From positions 30,833,927-30,897,926 of the forward strand of contig CM046870.1 of NCBI GenBank assembly GCA_025617745.1: 64,000 nt of DNA. Direction: 5' to 3'. Under the pieces are notes generated by a model that worked only from the letters and a program-made list of their open reading frames with translations, was not told where the DNA came from and did no database searches. How positions within the stretch are numbered: position 1 is the first letter of the stretch; each line of letters begins with the position of its first letter. This document shows, piece after piece, positions 1 to 13,100 of this stretch. A program made the position numbers and the translations under genes. Origin of the DNA: Heliocidaris erythrogramma (Eukaryota; Echinodermata; Echinoidea; Camarodonta; Echinometridae).

Positions 1-32
1 TATTATTATTATTATTATTATTACTATTATTA

Positions 33-72
<40 letters not shown>
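1..72. repeat. (TTA)n microsatellite
   Basis: About 24 TTA units with two small interruptions. The same trinucleotide recurs at 225-355 (TTA/ATC mix) and 485-590 (TTA, then ATC, then TTA). Confidence 0.95.
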
Positions 73-74
<2 letters not shown>

Positions 75-78
75 TACC

Positions 79-474
79 TAACTGCGACTTAAGGCGAAAC
101 CTAACAATAGGTTTATTCCGTCACAATAAAAACACAACGTTCGGGCGAAACGAGTGTGGGTTAGGGCGAAACGTAACAAAAGAATGAGATAAAAGATTTT
201 GCCTAAGTCACAGCTAGTGTTATAATAATTATTGTTATTATTATTATTATTATTAGCATCATCAATATTATTATTATTATTATCAATATTATTAATATCA
301 TTATCATTATTATTATCATAATCATTATCATTATTATTATTATTATTACTATTACAACATTATTTCCTATGTTAGGGGGAATCCTAACAATGTGGTTTAT
401 TCCGTCACAATAGAAATTCGACGTTACAGGGAATGCTAACAATAGGCTGAGATGAAAGGATTCCCCCTAACACT
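79..474. mobile_element. Pair of related small fold-back elements around ATT/ATC microsatellite
   Basis: Two related blocks share GTTTATTCCGTCACAATA and CTAACAATAGG. The second (about 369-473) opens with GTTAGGGGGAATCCTAACAA and closes with its inverse, AGGATTCCCCCTAAC. The first (about 84-206) opens with CTTAAGGCGAAACC and closes with GATTTTGCCTAAG. Between them lies a TTA/ATC microsatellite. Non-coding; probably MITE copies in the last visible intron. Confidence 0.65.
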
Positions 475-504
475 GGAAAAAGAGTTATTATTATTATTAT
501 TATT

Positions 505-590
<86 letters not shown>

Positions 591-978
591 TGCTACTCAA
601 TCAAATAAAAAAACTGCCTATACAAAACATGCACCTAAATGTAAATGAATGGTCTTTACTTAAGACATCTCTTACACAGGCACTGGCTCTGGCTCTAATA
701 CAAATTGTGCAAAGAATTCACATACTATGGGGAAAATATGTTGAATACACTGTACGACCCATCAAGTTTATTTCTATTAGCAAGAAGGAAAATGATTGAC
801 CTAAATATTCAAGCTGTACTGACAAATGCCAAAAAGGCATTAGCAACAAAAACAAAAACAGCATCAACCTTGACATCATTCTTCCATACACAACTAAAGT
901 CCAGCTGATCTAGACTTGACTCAAGACACCAATATTCTCCTTGTAACGTCAAAAGAGAGTCTGACATGGTACACTCAC

Positions 979-1125
979 CCTCCCTCTCTCAACATTGGTA
1001 GTGAGCATTACGATGAGTGTCGACCTTTGTTCCCAGACCATGTACCAGAAGTCATTGACTGTATTCGGTAAAGGCCCCTGCGCTGCGACGTACTTGTTGA
1101 CTAGATCAAAGCCGGGGATGTCCAT
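979..1125 (-). CDS. PTPN4: Exon 17 of window: PTP core
   Basis: 147 bases, 49 codons, phase 0 both sides; acceptor CTCCACAG, donor GTGAGT. It encodes [37 protein letters not shown] and [26 protein letters not shown] and IVMLT are PTP motifs 3 to 5 of the central sheet. The next exon (VKC..YWP onward), with the WPD acid and the Cys-Arg catalytic loop, is not present in bases 1-978, so it lies left of the window. Confidence 0.96.
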
Positions 1126-4100
1126 CTGTGGAGAGACAAGAGATTAAGATTCGGGGAAACACGGTTCTTGAGATATCACTTCCGACTCGCAAGAAAGAGA
1201 TTCATTAACCCTTTCAAGACAATTGACCACATTTTGTGGTTTGGCTCAATAACTTTTGATTCAGAGCTCTAACAAATATATACCAGATGCATGAGTAGAA
1301 AGAGCAAAAAATTTCAGCACACACTGTGTCCATTTTTGTTGCATGACCATATTGTGTTTAATGGCAGGAATTTTAAAAAAGAGAATAAGCTTTAAAATTC
1401 TTAAATTGGCAACATATTGAGAGGTTCAAAATCATTGTTTTTAGTCAAAAGTGGCAATTTGTAAAACTTTTTCGAAAAAGTTTCTAACCATGCATGTTGT
1501 TTTCAAAGACATTACATTTTATTGAAACCATGTAGCATTAAAAGAAAAATATTTTTGTTGCCAATTTGAAGAAGTAAATTTAGCCCTTAAATAATTCCTG
1601 TCATGAAAAGGGTTAATACATGGTTTTGAGAATGAGAAATGGGATGATGTCTTGAAGTGTCACCGTCTAAAGCATAAGTCAGGGGGCTGTATATCACATG
1701 GTACGTGATTTGATTCCCTATCATGGCATACATGTACGTTCTTTGGCAAGACATTAAAGGGCAATCCAACCTTGCTAATAATATGATTTGTGTGAAAGCA
1801 GTAAGAAAAACAGGATGGTGAAAGTTTGAAAGAAATCGGACGAGGAATAACAAAGTTATGGATGTTTGAAACTGAGATCACTACATCTATGCAAATTTCA
1901 TATTTGCACTTTGGTGAGTCGATTGTGATGTACTGGCATTCAACTCTCACGTTTGTCGTACACTAAAATATCATTATTTGTGGTTTTCTCCTAAGCGTCT
2001 TTCCCCTCACGGCAGTACTCAAAATATATTGTAGATAGCATATTGTGACAGGTCCTCATATAAGAAAAAGATCGTACTGAGTAATACATTTTTAAAAGAA
2101 AAATGACATTTTAGTGACATTACCGAATCAGCCAATTTGCAATTCCCATATGTATAGTGATTACAACTTTCCAAAATTCATAACTTTCTTATTGCTTGTC
2201 CGATTTTGTTCAAGCTTCCACCAATCGGCTTCTCTGATTTTTCCTCTTTCTTTCAGAACAACTTGCCATTAAGGTAGGATTTCCCTTTAATCTATATGTA
2301 CATCTGCCACACTCCAACAAAAGAAATATGACCAAAATACCACACATTGTCCCATATATGCATATCTGTGTTGGTACTTTTCTTGTATGTTATATCAAGT
2401 TTTCATATTTTTTTTGCATTATGTGGCCTAGACAAACCCCAATTTATATCTTCTATGATATAAAGAATCATGATTTTAGGACAGCCTTTCTTGTGAAACT
2501 GCTTGAATTAGAACACAAGACCTTACAATTCTTTCTGACAAAACACTGTTAGAGACTATAAGTGTGTGCATGTATCTAGTTCTATTCTCGTGTCATGAGA
2601 GGTCACAACTGTGCATAGCAGTAAGCTGATCTCTAATGACAGGATGAATGAAAGCTGACGATGATCATACTCACATTGATGAGATTGGCATTGATGTAAT
2701 CCCCCGTGTCTGCTTCCCGTAATATGACTCGAGTTGCATCATCTGGATGAGAGCATGACAGAAAGAGAGACAGAGAGACAGAGAGAGAGAGAGAGAAAGA
2801 GAGGTGGAGAGATAGGGAAACGAATGGAGAGAGAGAAAGGATGGGAGAGAGGAACAGAGACAAAGAGAGAAATGGAGAGTGTAAGAGGAGAGAAAGAGAG
2901 GGAGAGAGGGAGAGGGGGAGAGGGGGAGAGAGAAACAGAGACAGAAAGAGATCAAGAGAGAGCGAAAGCGGGAAAGAAAGGGAGACAGAGACAGAGAGAG
3001 AGGGGGAGGGGAAAGAAGAGTGGATTGAATGAGAAGAGGTAAAAGGAGTGAAAAGGGGTAAACAATTTGGAAAGGAGAGAGAAAGATAGAGAGAAGAGAA
3101 GGTAATGTGAATAAAAAGAATAGCATTTAGAAATAAAAGAAAATTGCATTTACTTCAATATACGTGAACATGTATGGTGTCTCTTTGATGTTGATTTCAG
3201 TTGACCCACATGAAAGCTACTCAAATTTTTCATAACATCCTCCATCCATATGGTAATATGAAATATTAAAAAAAAATATCTTATTTATTTGCTCACCAAT
3301 ACATTAAAAACCACTAAAAGTAAACATGTTTCCATATAAAACATATTTCAAAATACCTTATCTTTGGTGAGTTTAGTATAAAAATTTTTTTAAAAATAAA
3401 AATTGAATGCATGAAATTATAAGACCCACTTGCCCGTATTCTGAACTCTGGTTTAACTTAAACCATGGTCCAAATCTGTGGTTTAACTATAGGTAGCAAA
3501 AAAATGTCAAAACTTTGTTTACAATGTATGTTCCTTATGTTTACTGGGTACTAGACTCATGCTTTAATGGGCAAGGAAACTATTGTGCTTATCCTTCCCA
3601 GACAGTTTTTAAAAGTTTGAGTACCAAAAATGCTGATAAATTGTATATCTACTGTTAAAGATTTGTGTCACATTTGGCTGCCCATAGTTAAACCACACAT
3701 TTAGACGGATCACTGAGACAAAACATTAGGTGTACTTGTAGGTAAATCCAACATTTACAAAAATATGTGGAACATATTGAAGATTGACTTACAAGGCGCT
3801 ATGTCTCTATATCTGTTTTTGGCAATGTTTTCTGTTAACCTGCAGGCACCCATTGTCATTCCAGGCTTTTTCCTGTATAATTGCTGAAAAGATAGAACAC
3901 ATATAAAACCTTATTTAACTTTAACAAATCTCGAATACCATTTCCATGGGAATAATGACTGTATATTAGGATGTTTAGGTTAATTAGTTTCAATAAAAAA
4001 CACATCTGCAAAAATGCATCAAATACAGTATATACACGTAATATATAAACCAATCCATGGATCAATAATTAAGAACTTGCAAACTTTTGTTAAACTTGAT

Positions 4101-7100
4101 GGTAGGCAGACTAAAGAAAAGTTTGCATACATTTATCAATATTTAACTGCATACCTGTAACTGATTTTGGCCACGAGGCACGAAAGAAACTCTCAAACAC
4201 TGTTTTACCGTCTTGAACGGCTTTTCTCTTTGAAGCCAGTTTCTCATCACAGAAATCCCAGATTATCTTTCATGGTAAACTAATACATCAAACTGTATAC
4301 TGCCAGGATCAAGGCCTTTTTCTAAGAGCATGAATAACTCGTGAGCGCATCGATCTCTCAGTTCACTACTATTGTAGATAAGAGATTGATTGGAGGACAT
4401 ACGATCAATGCTTATCAAATCGCTTTATACTAAAAAGGCCCAGAACTCAAGATTGATCGAAAGTCCTCCAATCACAAAACTTGATAAGAAAAGGCCCACA
4501 ACTCAAGATCATTGATGATGAACTTACATCAAACTGTGCTATTGCCATGCCGCTGTCAAGACCTTCTTGTAAGAGCATGAAGGATTCTGTGAGCGAATCG
4601 ATCTCTCCGTTGACTACCCTCGGACTCTCTGGGATGTACTGAAAGACTGGTTCCTCCACTTCCTCACCTACATACACTGCAAAAAAAAAATAGTACATGT
4701 ATATTATGTAATAATATAGTACACAGTATAATGATATAACACAATAGCACATATGTTCCTATAAGATTCACAAGATCTTGCAGTGGTTCTCTGGGATGTA
4801 CATGTACTTTAAGACTAGTTCCTCTACCTCCTTACCTACATGCACTACAAGAATTACAATAGTTTCCAGTGGCTCTTTTGGATATAATGAAAAATAAGGT
4901 ACAGATCACAACTTGCATTGGTTGTAAGAGAGAGAGAGAGAGAGAGAGAGATTGAGAAAGTAGGAGAATAGAGATATCAGACAGAGGAAATGAGGCACAA
5001 AGTGAAAGAGGTAGAGGAAGAGGGAGAGGGAGAGGGAGAGGGAGAGGGAGAGGGAGAACGAGAGCGAGAGAGAAAGACAAAACGGTTGGAAAGAGGAAGG
5101 AGGGAGGCTGGTCAGTGGTTAAAGATAATTAAATCAAAAGGAAAAGATATGATGTAGAGAATTGACGACCAGAAAGAAAGAAACATGATACCTTTGTCCT
5201 CAGATAAAAGAGTAAAATTACATTTTCAGCTACAAACAATTTTGATGGATGGTTTTATGAACATACATATAGGACGATATACATGTAGAACAGATGAACA
5301 ACAAATATCCACAAGTTTCTAAAACATACAATACTTTCAAAATGCTTGCTTTATTGACAGTTTTGGCTATGTCAAGTAATTTTTCTTTTTTTTTCTATTG
5401 GAATGATATTGTTTGTTCGGAGCCAGAAGAACCTTAACTCAATATACTTTGATACAGAGTTAACGTCCTTCTGGTTCTCAACAGGTGATATCTATTTTCC
5501 TACTTACCATTTGGTCTGACTGTGAGGACAAGGTCTTTGGTTCCGTCCTCCCCTAAGGCTCGAATGGTAGAGACCAGGTGCTCATTGGTGAATGTTGAGG
5601 CCTCTTTACCGTTGATTTGAAGGATCTGGTCACCTTCATTTAATCGGGGTATGCACAAGTCGGCCTGCACAGAGGGACAAAAACAAAATGAAAAGTTGAA
5701 AACTAATTCAGACACTGTCAACAGTAAGAATAATGTAAATACATATCTTATATACATGTACCCCATGCACAATAAGGTTACTAATTATTATCCTCTGAAT
5801 ATCCTCTGAATATCCACAGGATAAAAAATATCTTTCTTCTTACTGTACATAAAGCTCTTCAAAGAAAACTGCATCGTAATATTTGCTTCCTTTTATTTTC
5901 AGAGCTATAAATGTTGAGGAAAAAAAATCACTTTATTGTACATAATGTTGGACTAACACTTTCACAGTAGACAGACAGAGTAATTCAATTGCATTTTTTA
6001 CTTTATTTCTTTCTCTCTCTCTCTCTCTCTCTTTAGCCTCTCCTAGTTTTTAACCCCCTCTGCCTCTTTTCTTTTATTCATTATCTACCCAAGTCCCTCA
6101 TTCTTTTCCTCTCTGCAAATTGTTGACTATTCTACAGCCACTCATTATCTTTCAATGACAAATTCCCCAATACTTCTCGCTATATATTAAGCCACAAGGG
6201 GCCAGATATAAGCGCCAATTTACAGAGGAACCATCGCTGATGTAGGGCATAAATAGAGCTATAAAGGCTCTCATGTTTTTTCTCAGGGAAAAATGACACA
6301 TCACGCATGAGGAGAGTCGGAAGCGAGGGAAAGAATTACCCAGTAATGCCACTGAGCCCCCATGATCCCATTTCCTCTCTCTGTGTACGGGAGAAGTAGC
6401 AATTGTTCCGTGAAAAAAAAAGTCAACAAACAATTTGCTTGAAAGTGGATACCCCCTATTAAATGATTCATCAAAGCGAGCATGATGTTGTATCAACAAG
6501 ATGTCGGCTATTGTGAGGCTGCTTTGCCTTGTCGTTAAAAGTCCATCATAGCATATATATATCTATCTATGAATATTATTTCTGCATGGTGTTAAACTAT
6601 ATGAATTTAGTCCTAAATAAATCATTCATTTATAATAATTTTAAGGTATGTATATTTTTATTAATTGTACTTTTGTCAATGTAAATCTTTTTCCATTCAG
6701 CTGAAAAGATAGTAAAACCTTCGATTCAATTTAATTCAATTCAATTTCAATGCATTACACAAATCAAATGTATCCCTTCAATTCCAGCTGGCCAATAACA
6801 TTTTTCCTTTCTCTCTCCTTTTCTCTGAACAAAGCTTTTATACCATTGCTTGTATTGTTGTTCAGGTACATAAATCTTTCCTAGTATACAATTATTCAAT
6901 AATTAATTTTCTCGTACTTGAAAAGAAGGGGAAAAGTGAATGGTGTAAACCCCTTAGAGCATACATGCATTTGAATAAGATGCATGAAAGCGAAACTTTG
7001 GATTTTATTCAATTACTTGTAATGCAATCTCTTTCAATGGCCTGAGGAATACAAAACACAACACATGCTTCAAATGGAGAGTTCTTTCGTCTGAAACCAA

Positions 7101-10100
7101 GTTTTAAAGAACGCTTATCGCCATTCTTTTCTTTCTTCAAGTACTTCTTGTAAAACACACAAAGAGAGAGGAAGCCCACTCCATTTCTCATTAAGTTGTT
7201 TGTGAGTGACAAATTGTCGAAACTGTTTTTGTCAGATTAAAGGGATACGCCACCAGGCGGCCGTGGGGAAAGTCAGGATTTCGTAAGCCCCATTCACTCA
7301 TACACAAAGTTTGTGTGTGGGATTACATTTCGACTGCACGAAGTCGACCGAATCTCGCACGAGAGCGAGAGCGAGAGCTCAGGTGGAGCGTGCACGTTGC
7401 GCAGCGACCAGTCTGTCCGAATTTTGCGCCCCACAGTGCAACGGCATGATCAGGTAACGACCACGGTGCCCTCTCGCGCCATAAACATGTCCACATTCTG
7501 CGGTTGAGTATCCCTTTAACGCTGGCTTGTTGAGGGGGCTTTCAACATAATGGAGCTGTCATGTGTTAAAGCCCAGGAAAATGATCATGATTAAATTTAC
7601 TACATAGACTGGTAAAGCATTGTTTTTTTTTTGTGGTAAATCAATTTTATTTTAACACATTTCAAGCTACTCTCATGGAGTGTGGAATTAGAATTGTGCA
7701 AAAAATATTTGAATGTGCAAAGTCATTTTGGGTGAGTGATTGTAACACAGACATGGCTCCAAGAATCTTTCCTGAGAAAAAAACAGCTTTTTCAATATTT
7801 TCAGATTCTGTATTAAAGGGATACATTACAAATGTGAGCTCGACTAAGCATCTCTTCAAATGAAAGCACAGTGATGATTTTAAAGCTCTAGCAGTTTTGT
7901 TAATGCACAAAAAAAAATTCTTCCCACTAATTTCATTTCAATCAATAAATAACAAGACACTGACAATTCTATTTTCCTCTTTGAGTTGGAAAGTAAACAA
8001 AAGAATTTGTGAAAATAAGTTACATCCAATTCCCACATTATTTTGACATACCGGTGTGTTGGGTGCCACTCTCGATACAATGATGGGAGTGCCCTGGTCT
8101 GCCCCGCCCTTGACGTTGAAACCGAAGCGCCCTCTTTCGTCCGGCAGCATGCGGATCAGTACTAAGGCATCACCGTTGGTCTGCTGGAAAATAAATGGTA
8201 AGATATTTGTAATTTCTTGCTTTCGTATCATATTCTTTAAACAAAAATCCAACATCCTTTCATTGAATGCATTTAGGTTTGTATTCTCTAAATACGCTGT
8301 GTCACTTTAATGATAAATGAAAGTATTTCTTACCTGTAAATCTATATTGATAACATACAAAGTAAATCAAATACCCCAAAGTGCACCACGCTCATTCTTC
8401 ACTACCACATGAGAATGTTTATATTCTTTTCATACTCTCCCTTCTTAATTCCATTAATATCTTTTTCTCTCCATTTATTAATTTTTTCTCAATGATTTCC
8501 TAACCTCTTCCTCTCCTACTACCCTTCTTTCCTATCTTCCTTTCCTTTGACATATCCACACAACCCGAAAGAAAGTTAAACCCTCTCGTTACCACAAGAC
8601 TAAAATGCTATTCACTTTGTACATAGTGTTGTTGACTATGGTCCTGACGGGGTTAAAGAGAAGGTTGAGCTCTGGGAAAGGTGACAAATAATTTGCAAGC
8701 TTTCTCATTCTCTTTTATGTCAGTTTGGAAGAACATCATACTAGAAGAGTCACCTGAAATGGATTGCTCTTCAAATGCTCTCATATTTGAAATATGAGGA
8801 GAAATAGCTTCAATGTTCAGACGAATATTCATGCCACCAGTGTGTGCAGTCCCTTATATCCTTATCTGTGTGCAGTACGGATGCTTTTCAGCGGGAACGG
8901 GGCAATTTCTTATCATTTTGATGACTCCAAACCCTCACAGTATAAAACAATTCTTATGTAGACATGATCAACTTTATAAAATTGCTTTGAGACGGTTTCT
9001 TTCACAATGAAACTGCATGACCAGATCTCTACTTTATCTTGAACTCTTCAGCACAATTTTGATACTTTGACACTACCCGAAAGAGCGTTCAACTCACCGT
9101 CACTGACTTGTAACCGTTACTGAGAAGCTCGTATGAGTTGCCCGTTCCTATACTGACATCGCTGCCGCCGTTATCGTCCATGTAAGTCATCTGAGGAGGC
9201 ACATTGAGCATCTCTGCGCTCTTTGATAAACCATTTTCTCTGTTTAGAGGAGCAGGGGGGGGGGGGGGGGGGGTGGAATCATAAATAAAGTGAGTTGGTA
9301 AAAGTTGTTGATACATGTGTTGCCATTGAGTCATCTCTGACTCTTGGTGACCCAAAGAACAACTTTCTCCAGGTTTTTTTTCTGTCGTGGTAAATGATGC
9401 TTGTCAAATATTCACTCATTTCCTGCTGGGGTTTTCATTTTTATATTAAATGATGAATCACATTCGTGGTTTGGTACATTTTCCTAAAAATCGATGTGCG
9501 AAGGGGGGGGGGGGGTGGGGGAGGGATTACAAATCTAGACAAAGCAATGAAAATACTGAGCATCTCTGTACTTTTGGATAAACCATTTTCTCTGTTTTAG
9601 AGGGAGGAAAATCATAAATAATAGTGGTTGATGAGTTTGTCCTTAACTCCTTCCTTCATTTCTGGAATATCAAGTTTTTTTAATAAAGTGAATGATGAAT
9701 CACAAATATGCGGTTTGGTCTCCGACACTTTGATGTGTGATGGAAGGGGGGGGGGCTGGTAACACATGCTGAATTAAGACAAGCAATTCAAATATAGAGC
9801 ATTTCTGCGCTCTTGGGTCCATTTTCTCTGATAGAAGGAAAAATATCAACAATAGTTGTTGGTGGTAGATAATGTCCAAATTCATTCATTCTTTGCTGGA
9901 GGCTTCAACTGATTGAGGAAGGATGGGGAGGATGGGGTGTTTTACAAGAGATGACTGAAGATAAGCAATTAAGATAAAACAGGTCATTGTGATGGACAAT
10001 ATGTTTAATGAATAAAATGCAAAATGGTCATTTATGTTATAGAGATATTTGGATTAGGGATTGTGGATGAATCCAGAAAGATTAGTAAACTTGTCGAGGT

Positions 10101-13100
10101 TTCAACCAAAAATCGTCATTATGCTTGTACACTTTACATTAAGCAAATATTTTGTTTTAAAAATCACAAAAAAAAAAAAAAAACCATTGCGCTTGAGTAC
10201 AGAGAGCATATTAATATGAATAATAAACAAAAAATGAAAATGAGTATAAAAAAAAATGAAAATGAGTGGAAAAAGTAGCAAAAGATCATGTCAAAGAATC
10301 ACAATAGAATATGGGTACGCCTGTCAGACTGGTACAATAACAAACAAAACTACATGTAATTAGTGAAACAAGATCTGCAGGTAAGAAAGTCTTTACATGT
10401 AATGAAATGCAATGAGAACAACTTCAGAAACCGCACACCATGAACAAGTTAAGAACAAGTTATACAAGTCATGAGTGCAGCATGTGCCATTTTAGAAACC
10501 CTTTTACCACCAATGTTGAATGTGCAAATGCATTTTCATTTTCATTATTCTAACATGCAAGAAGGACAACAGTGGAATTTGTAACAGTCTACTACGAGGT
10601 AAGAAATCTTTGAGTCTCTGAAGTAAATTTAGACAGATTGTTTCGACTCAAATGTCCACAAATGTTTATTCAAATTATCAATAGTAGATGATTAAATCTT
10701 ACTGTCTTGGGCCTTGTATTTCTGTTTGTTTATTTTGTGTATTTTTTTTCATTTTCAATAACAACAGTATATAATCAAATCATACTGAATTATGCCTTGT
10801 TTTGTCTGCATGTCTATTTAATGCATTTGTGTTTTTTTCTTCAATTTTTGACCATCAGCACTAAACAAAAAAAAATCATTGTATCATCCGTTTGGAGCTA
10901 GAAGAGCAGTAACTCATACACTTTGACACAGAGCTAACACCCTTCTGGCTCCAAACAGACGGTATGTTGTGCCCTTTTCTTTCTATTTGTTAGTGTCTTG
11001 TTTGTTTATGGCTGTGATTCTTTGCTTGTTTGTTTGTTTGTTTGTTTGTTTGTTTGTTTTGCTGGGAATAAACTTACCTAGGTTTGCCATTAGGTGAAGG
11101 CGGAATCTTGCCATCAAAACTTGGCACTCGGCTAAGAGAAAAAGAGGGAGGAGCAGGGAGGGTGTCACTTGAAAGTCATGTGCAGCTTTCGCAACAACGT
11201 TTTTAAGTTCTGCAGTCCCAGAAGTGTAACAGGCTAATTTGTTTGTATTTAACTCTGGACATATTTTGGTGTACACATGTAAGTCAGTCCTTAAACTAAT
11301 TATTTCTTTGGCATTCTTGAGAAGTTGTGAGTCATGCAATTAAATTCCAATAACATGGAATACAAACATACAAATAAAAGCAAGATTATCATATTTGTTC
11401 TTACGTACATATCTTGATTGGAAATTTAACTCATTAATGCAATTTAACTAATAAAGAATATATTATTATCTTTAGTTTTAGTTTTATTTTGCTCCAATTT
11501 ATTTATTCACTTATTATTGTTCTTACTTTGGGGGATTATTTTGAATACAAATTGAAAGGTTACTGTATTTTGAACCAAATATTACACTATTTTATGCCAC
11601 TATTCATTATTGCTTGGCTTAGGTAAAATATTCCTTAATTCCTTTTAGAGGGAGAGGTACAAAAGGGGGAATATTCAATGACGTACCCCAAAACATCCCT
11701 TTCCAATTATTGTGCAACACTTTGACAGTTGCTTAATAGAATATTGGCGTTTGTGAGCGAGTAGAAAACATATGGTATTGTTCATGCAAACAGGCATTTA
11801 CTTCTTTACGCCCCAACAAACTTTGAGTCACGAAACGAGAGAGTGAAAGCCAATAAATCAGAACATTATACTCTTTGATGACAGAAACTACATAACAGCA
11901 CCGCACAATTAAATCACACAAAAACAAGATAGTTCACTTCCGCATTCACAATAATCTACTTCCAATGAAAAATTGCTCAGATTGCTCCAACAGTGGCAAA
12001 AGATGACAGAGAATATATTTTCATGAAGAGCGTGCAACGATTTTGCAAAGGTAATTAAAGCAAACCATCATCTTCACTTTCATTTTAAATGCAAGGTAAC
12101 ACACAAAAAGAATGTCAGGACATGCTTTGCATTTCATTTCATACATTTGCAGATTGCAGAAATGTGCTGTGCTGCCAGGAAATTCATTGTAATACTGTAC
12201 ATAGACGTCACAATTAAACTTTTTGCCAAGTGCGGAGTACAAAGAACGCTTTCAAAGTAAGTTTTCAAATGATTTTGACAAAAAAGGAATGTCGAGGAAG
12301 AATGGCAAATAAGTTTCATTGCAAAAAGTAAGAAACAGGACAGCACACAATACATCAGAGAAGAAATATGCCAACGATTTATTTTAAGATACAACAGAAA
12401 GAGAGAAACCCAGTTTGCATTTGCCCAAACAGTGTGCGATGTTTGATCTAACTTATGTTAATTCCAACAGACATTAACACCAACACCGAAAATATGAAAT
12501 CCCACTACCTGCCAATATTTAATACAGTATGTATTCAGGCTCCTTACTGGGGACTTTGTTTAACCTTACTCCAAACCAAGTGAAAACAAAATCCAATAGG
12601 GTTGATTGGGAGGACCACATCATTTTTTTCAGAACCCGTTGGAGGAGGGAGAATTTGCCCTTTGTTTCTGTACGTTTTTTTCTCTGAAAGTCCCCTACGT
12701 TTGGTACAAGCACCAAAGGTGTTATGGAATGGTGAGAACTCTGCATATATGTACTAATAATTCAAAGTTAGGTTTTTAATCCAGTGTTATGTTCCACAAA
12801 CACCAGCACCAATACCAAACAAACCACACACCAATAAAACCATTTCCCAATAACCAGAAAATTTCATATGTCACTGGTGTTAAATGTTAAAAGTGGTGTG
12901 TTAGTTCAGACTGAACTCACTGATTGTCTTTGAGGGGCTTGTACTTTTGGGTGGTTCTCGACGGTAGACTTCTTGTTTCGGTCCTGATGACCTCCGCTAC
13001 CGTTCCCCCTACCGTCCGTCTGAATGCCCTCTTGTTAGGAGATGACCTGCAGGGTCAAACCAGGGTCATGGGGTCACATGAGTTGTAAGAAATTGAGCAA

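Noticed and set aside
1..978. Remaining phosphatase exons (WPD and catalytic Cys loop)
   Set aside because: All minus-strand frames were read for YWP, WPD and HCSAG-type motifs; none is present, so they lie outside the window.
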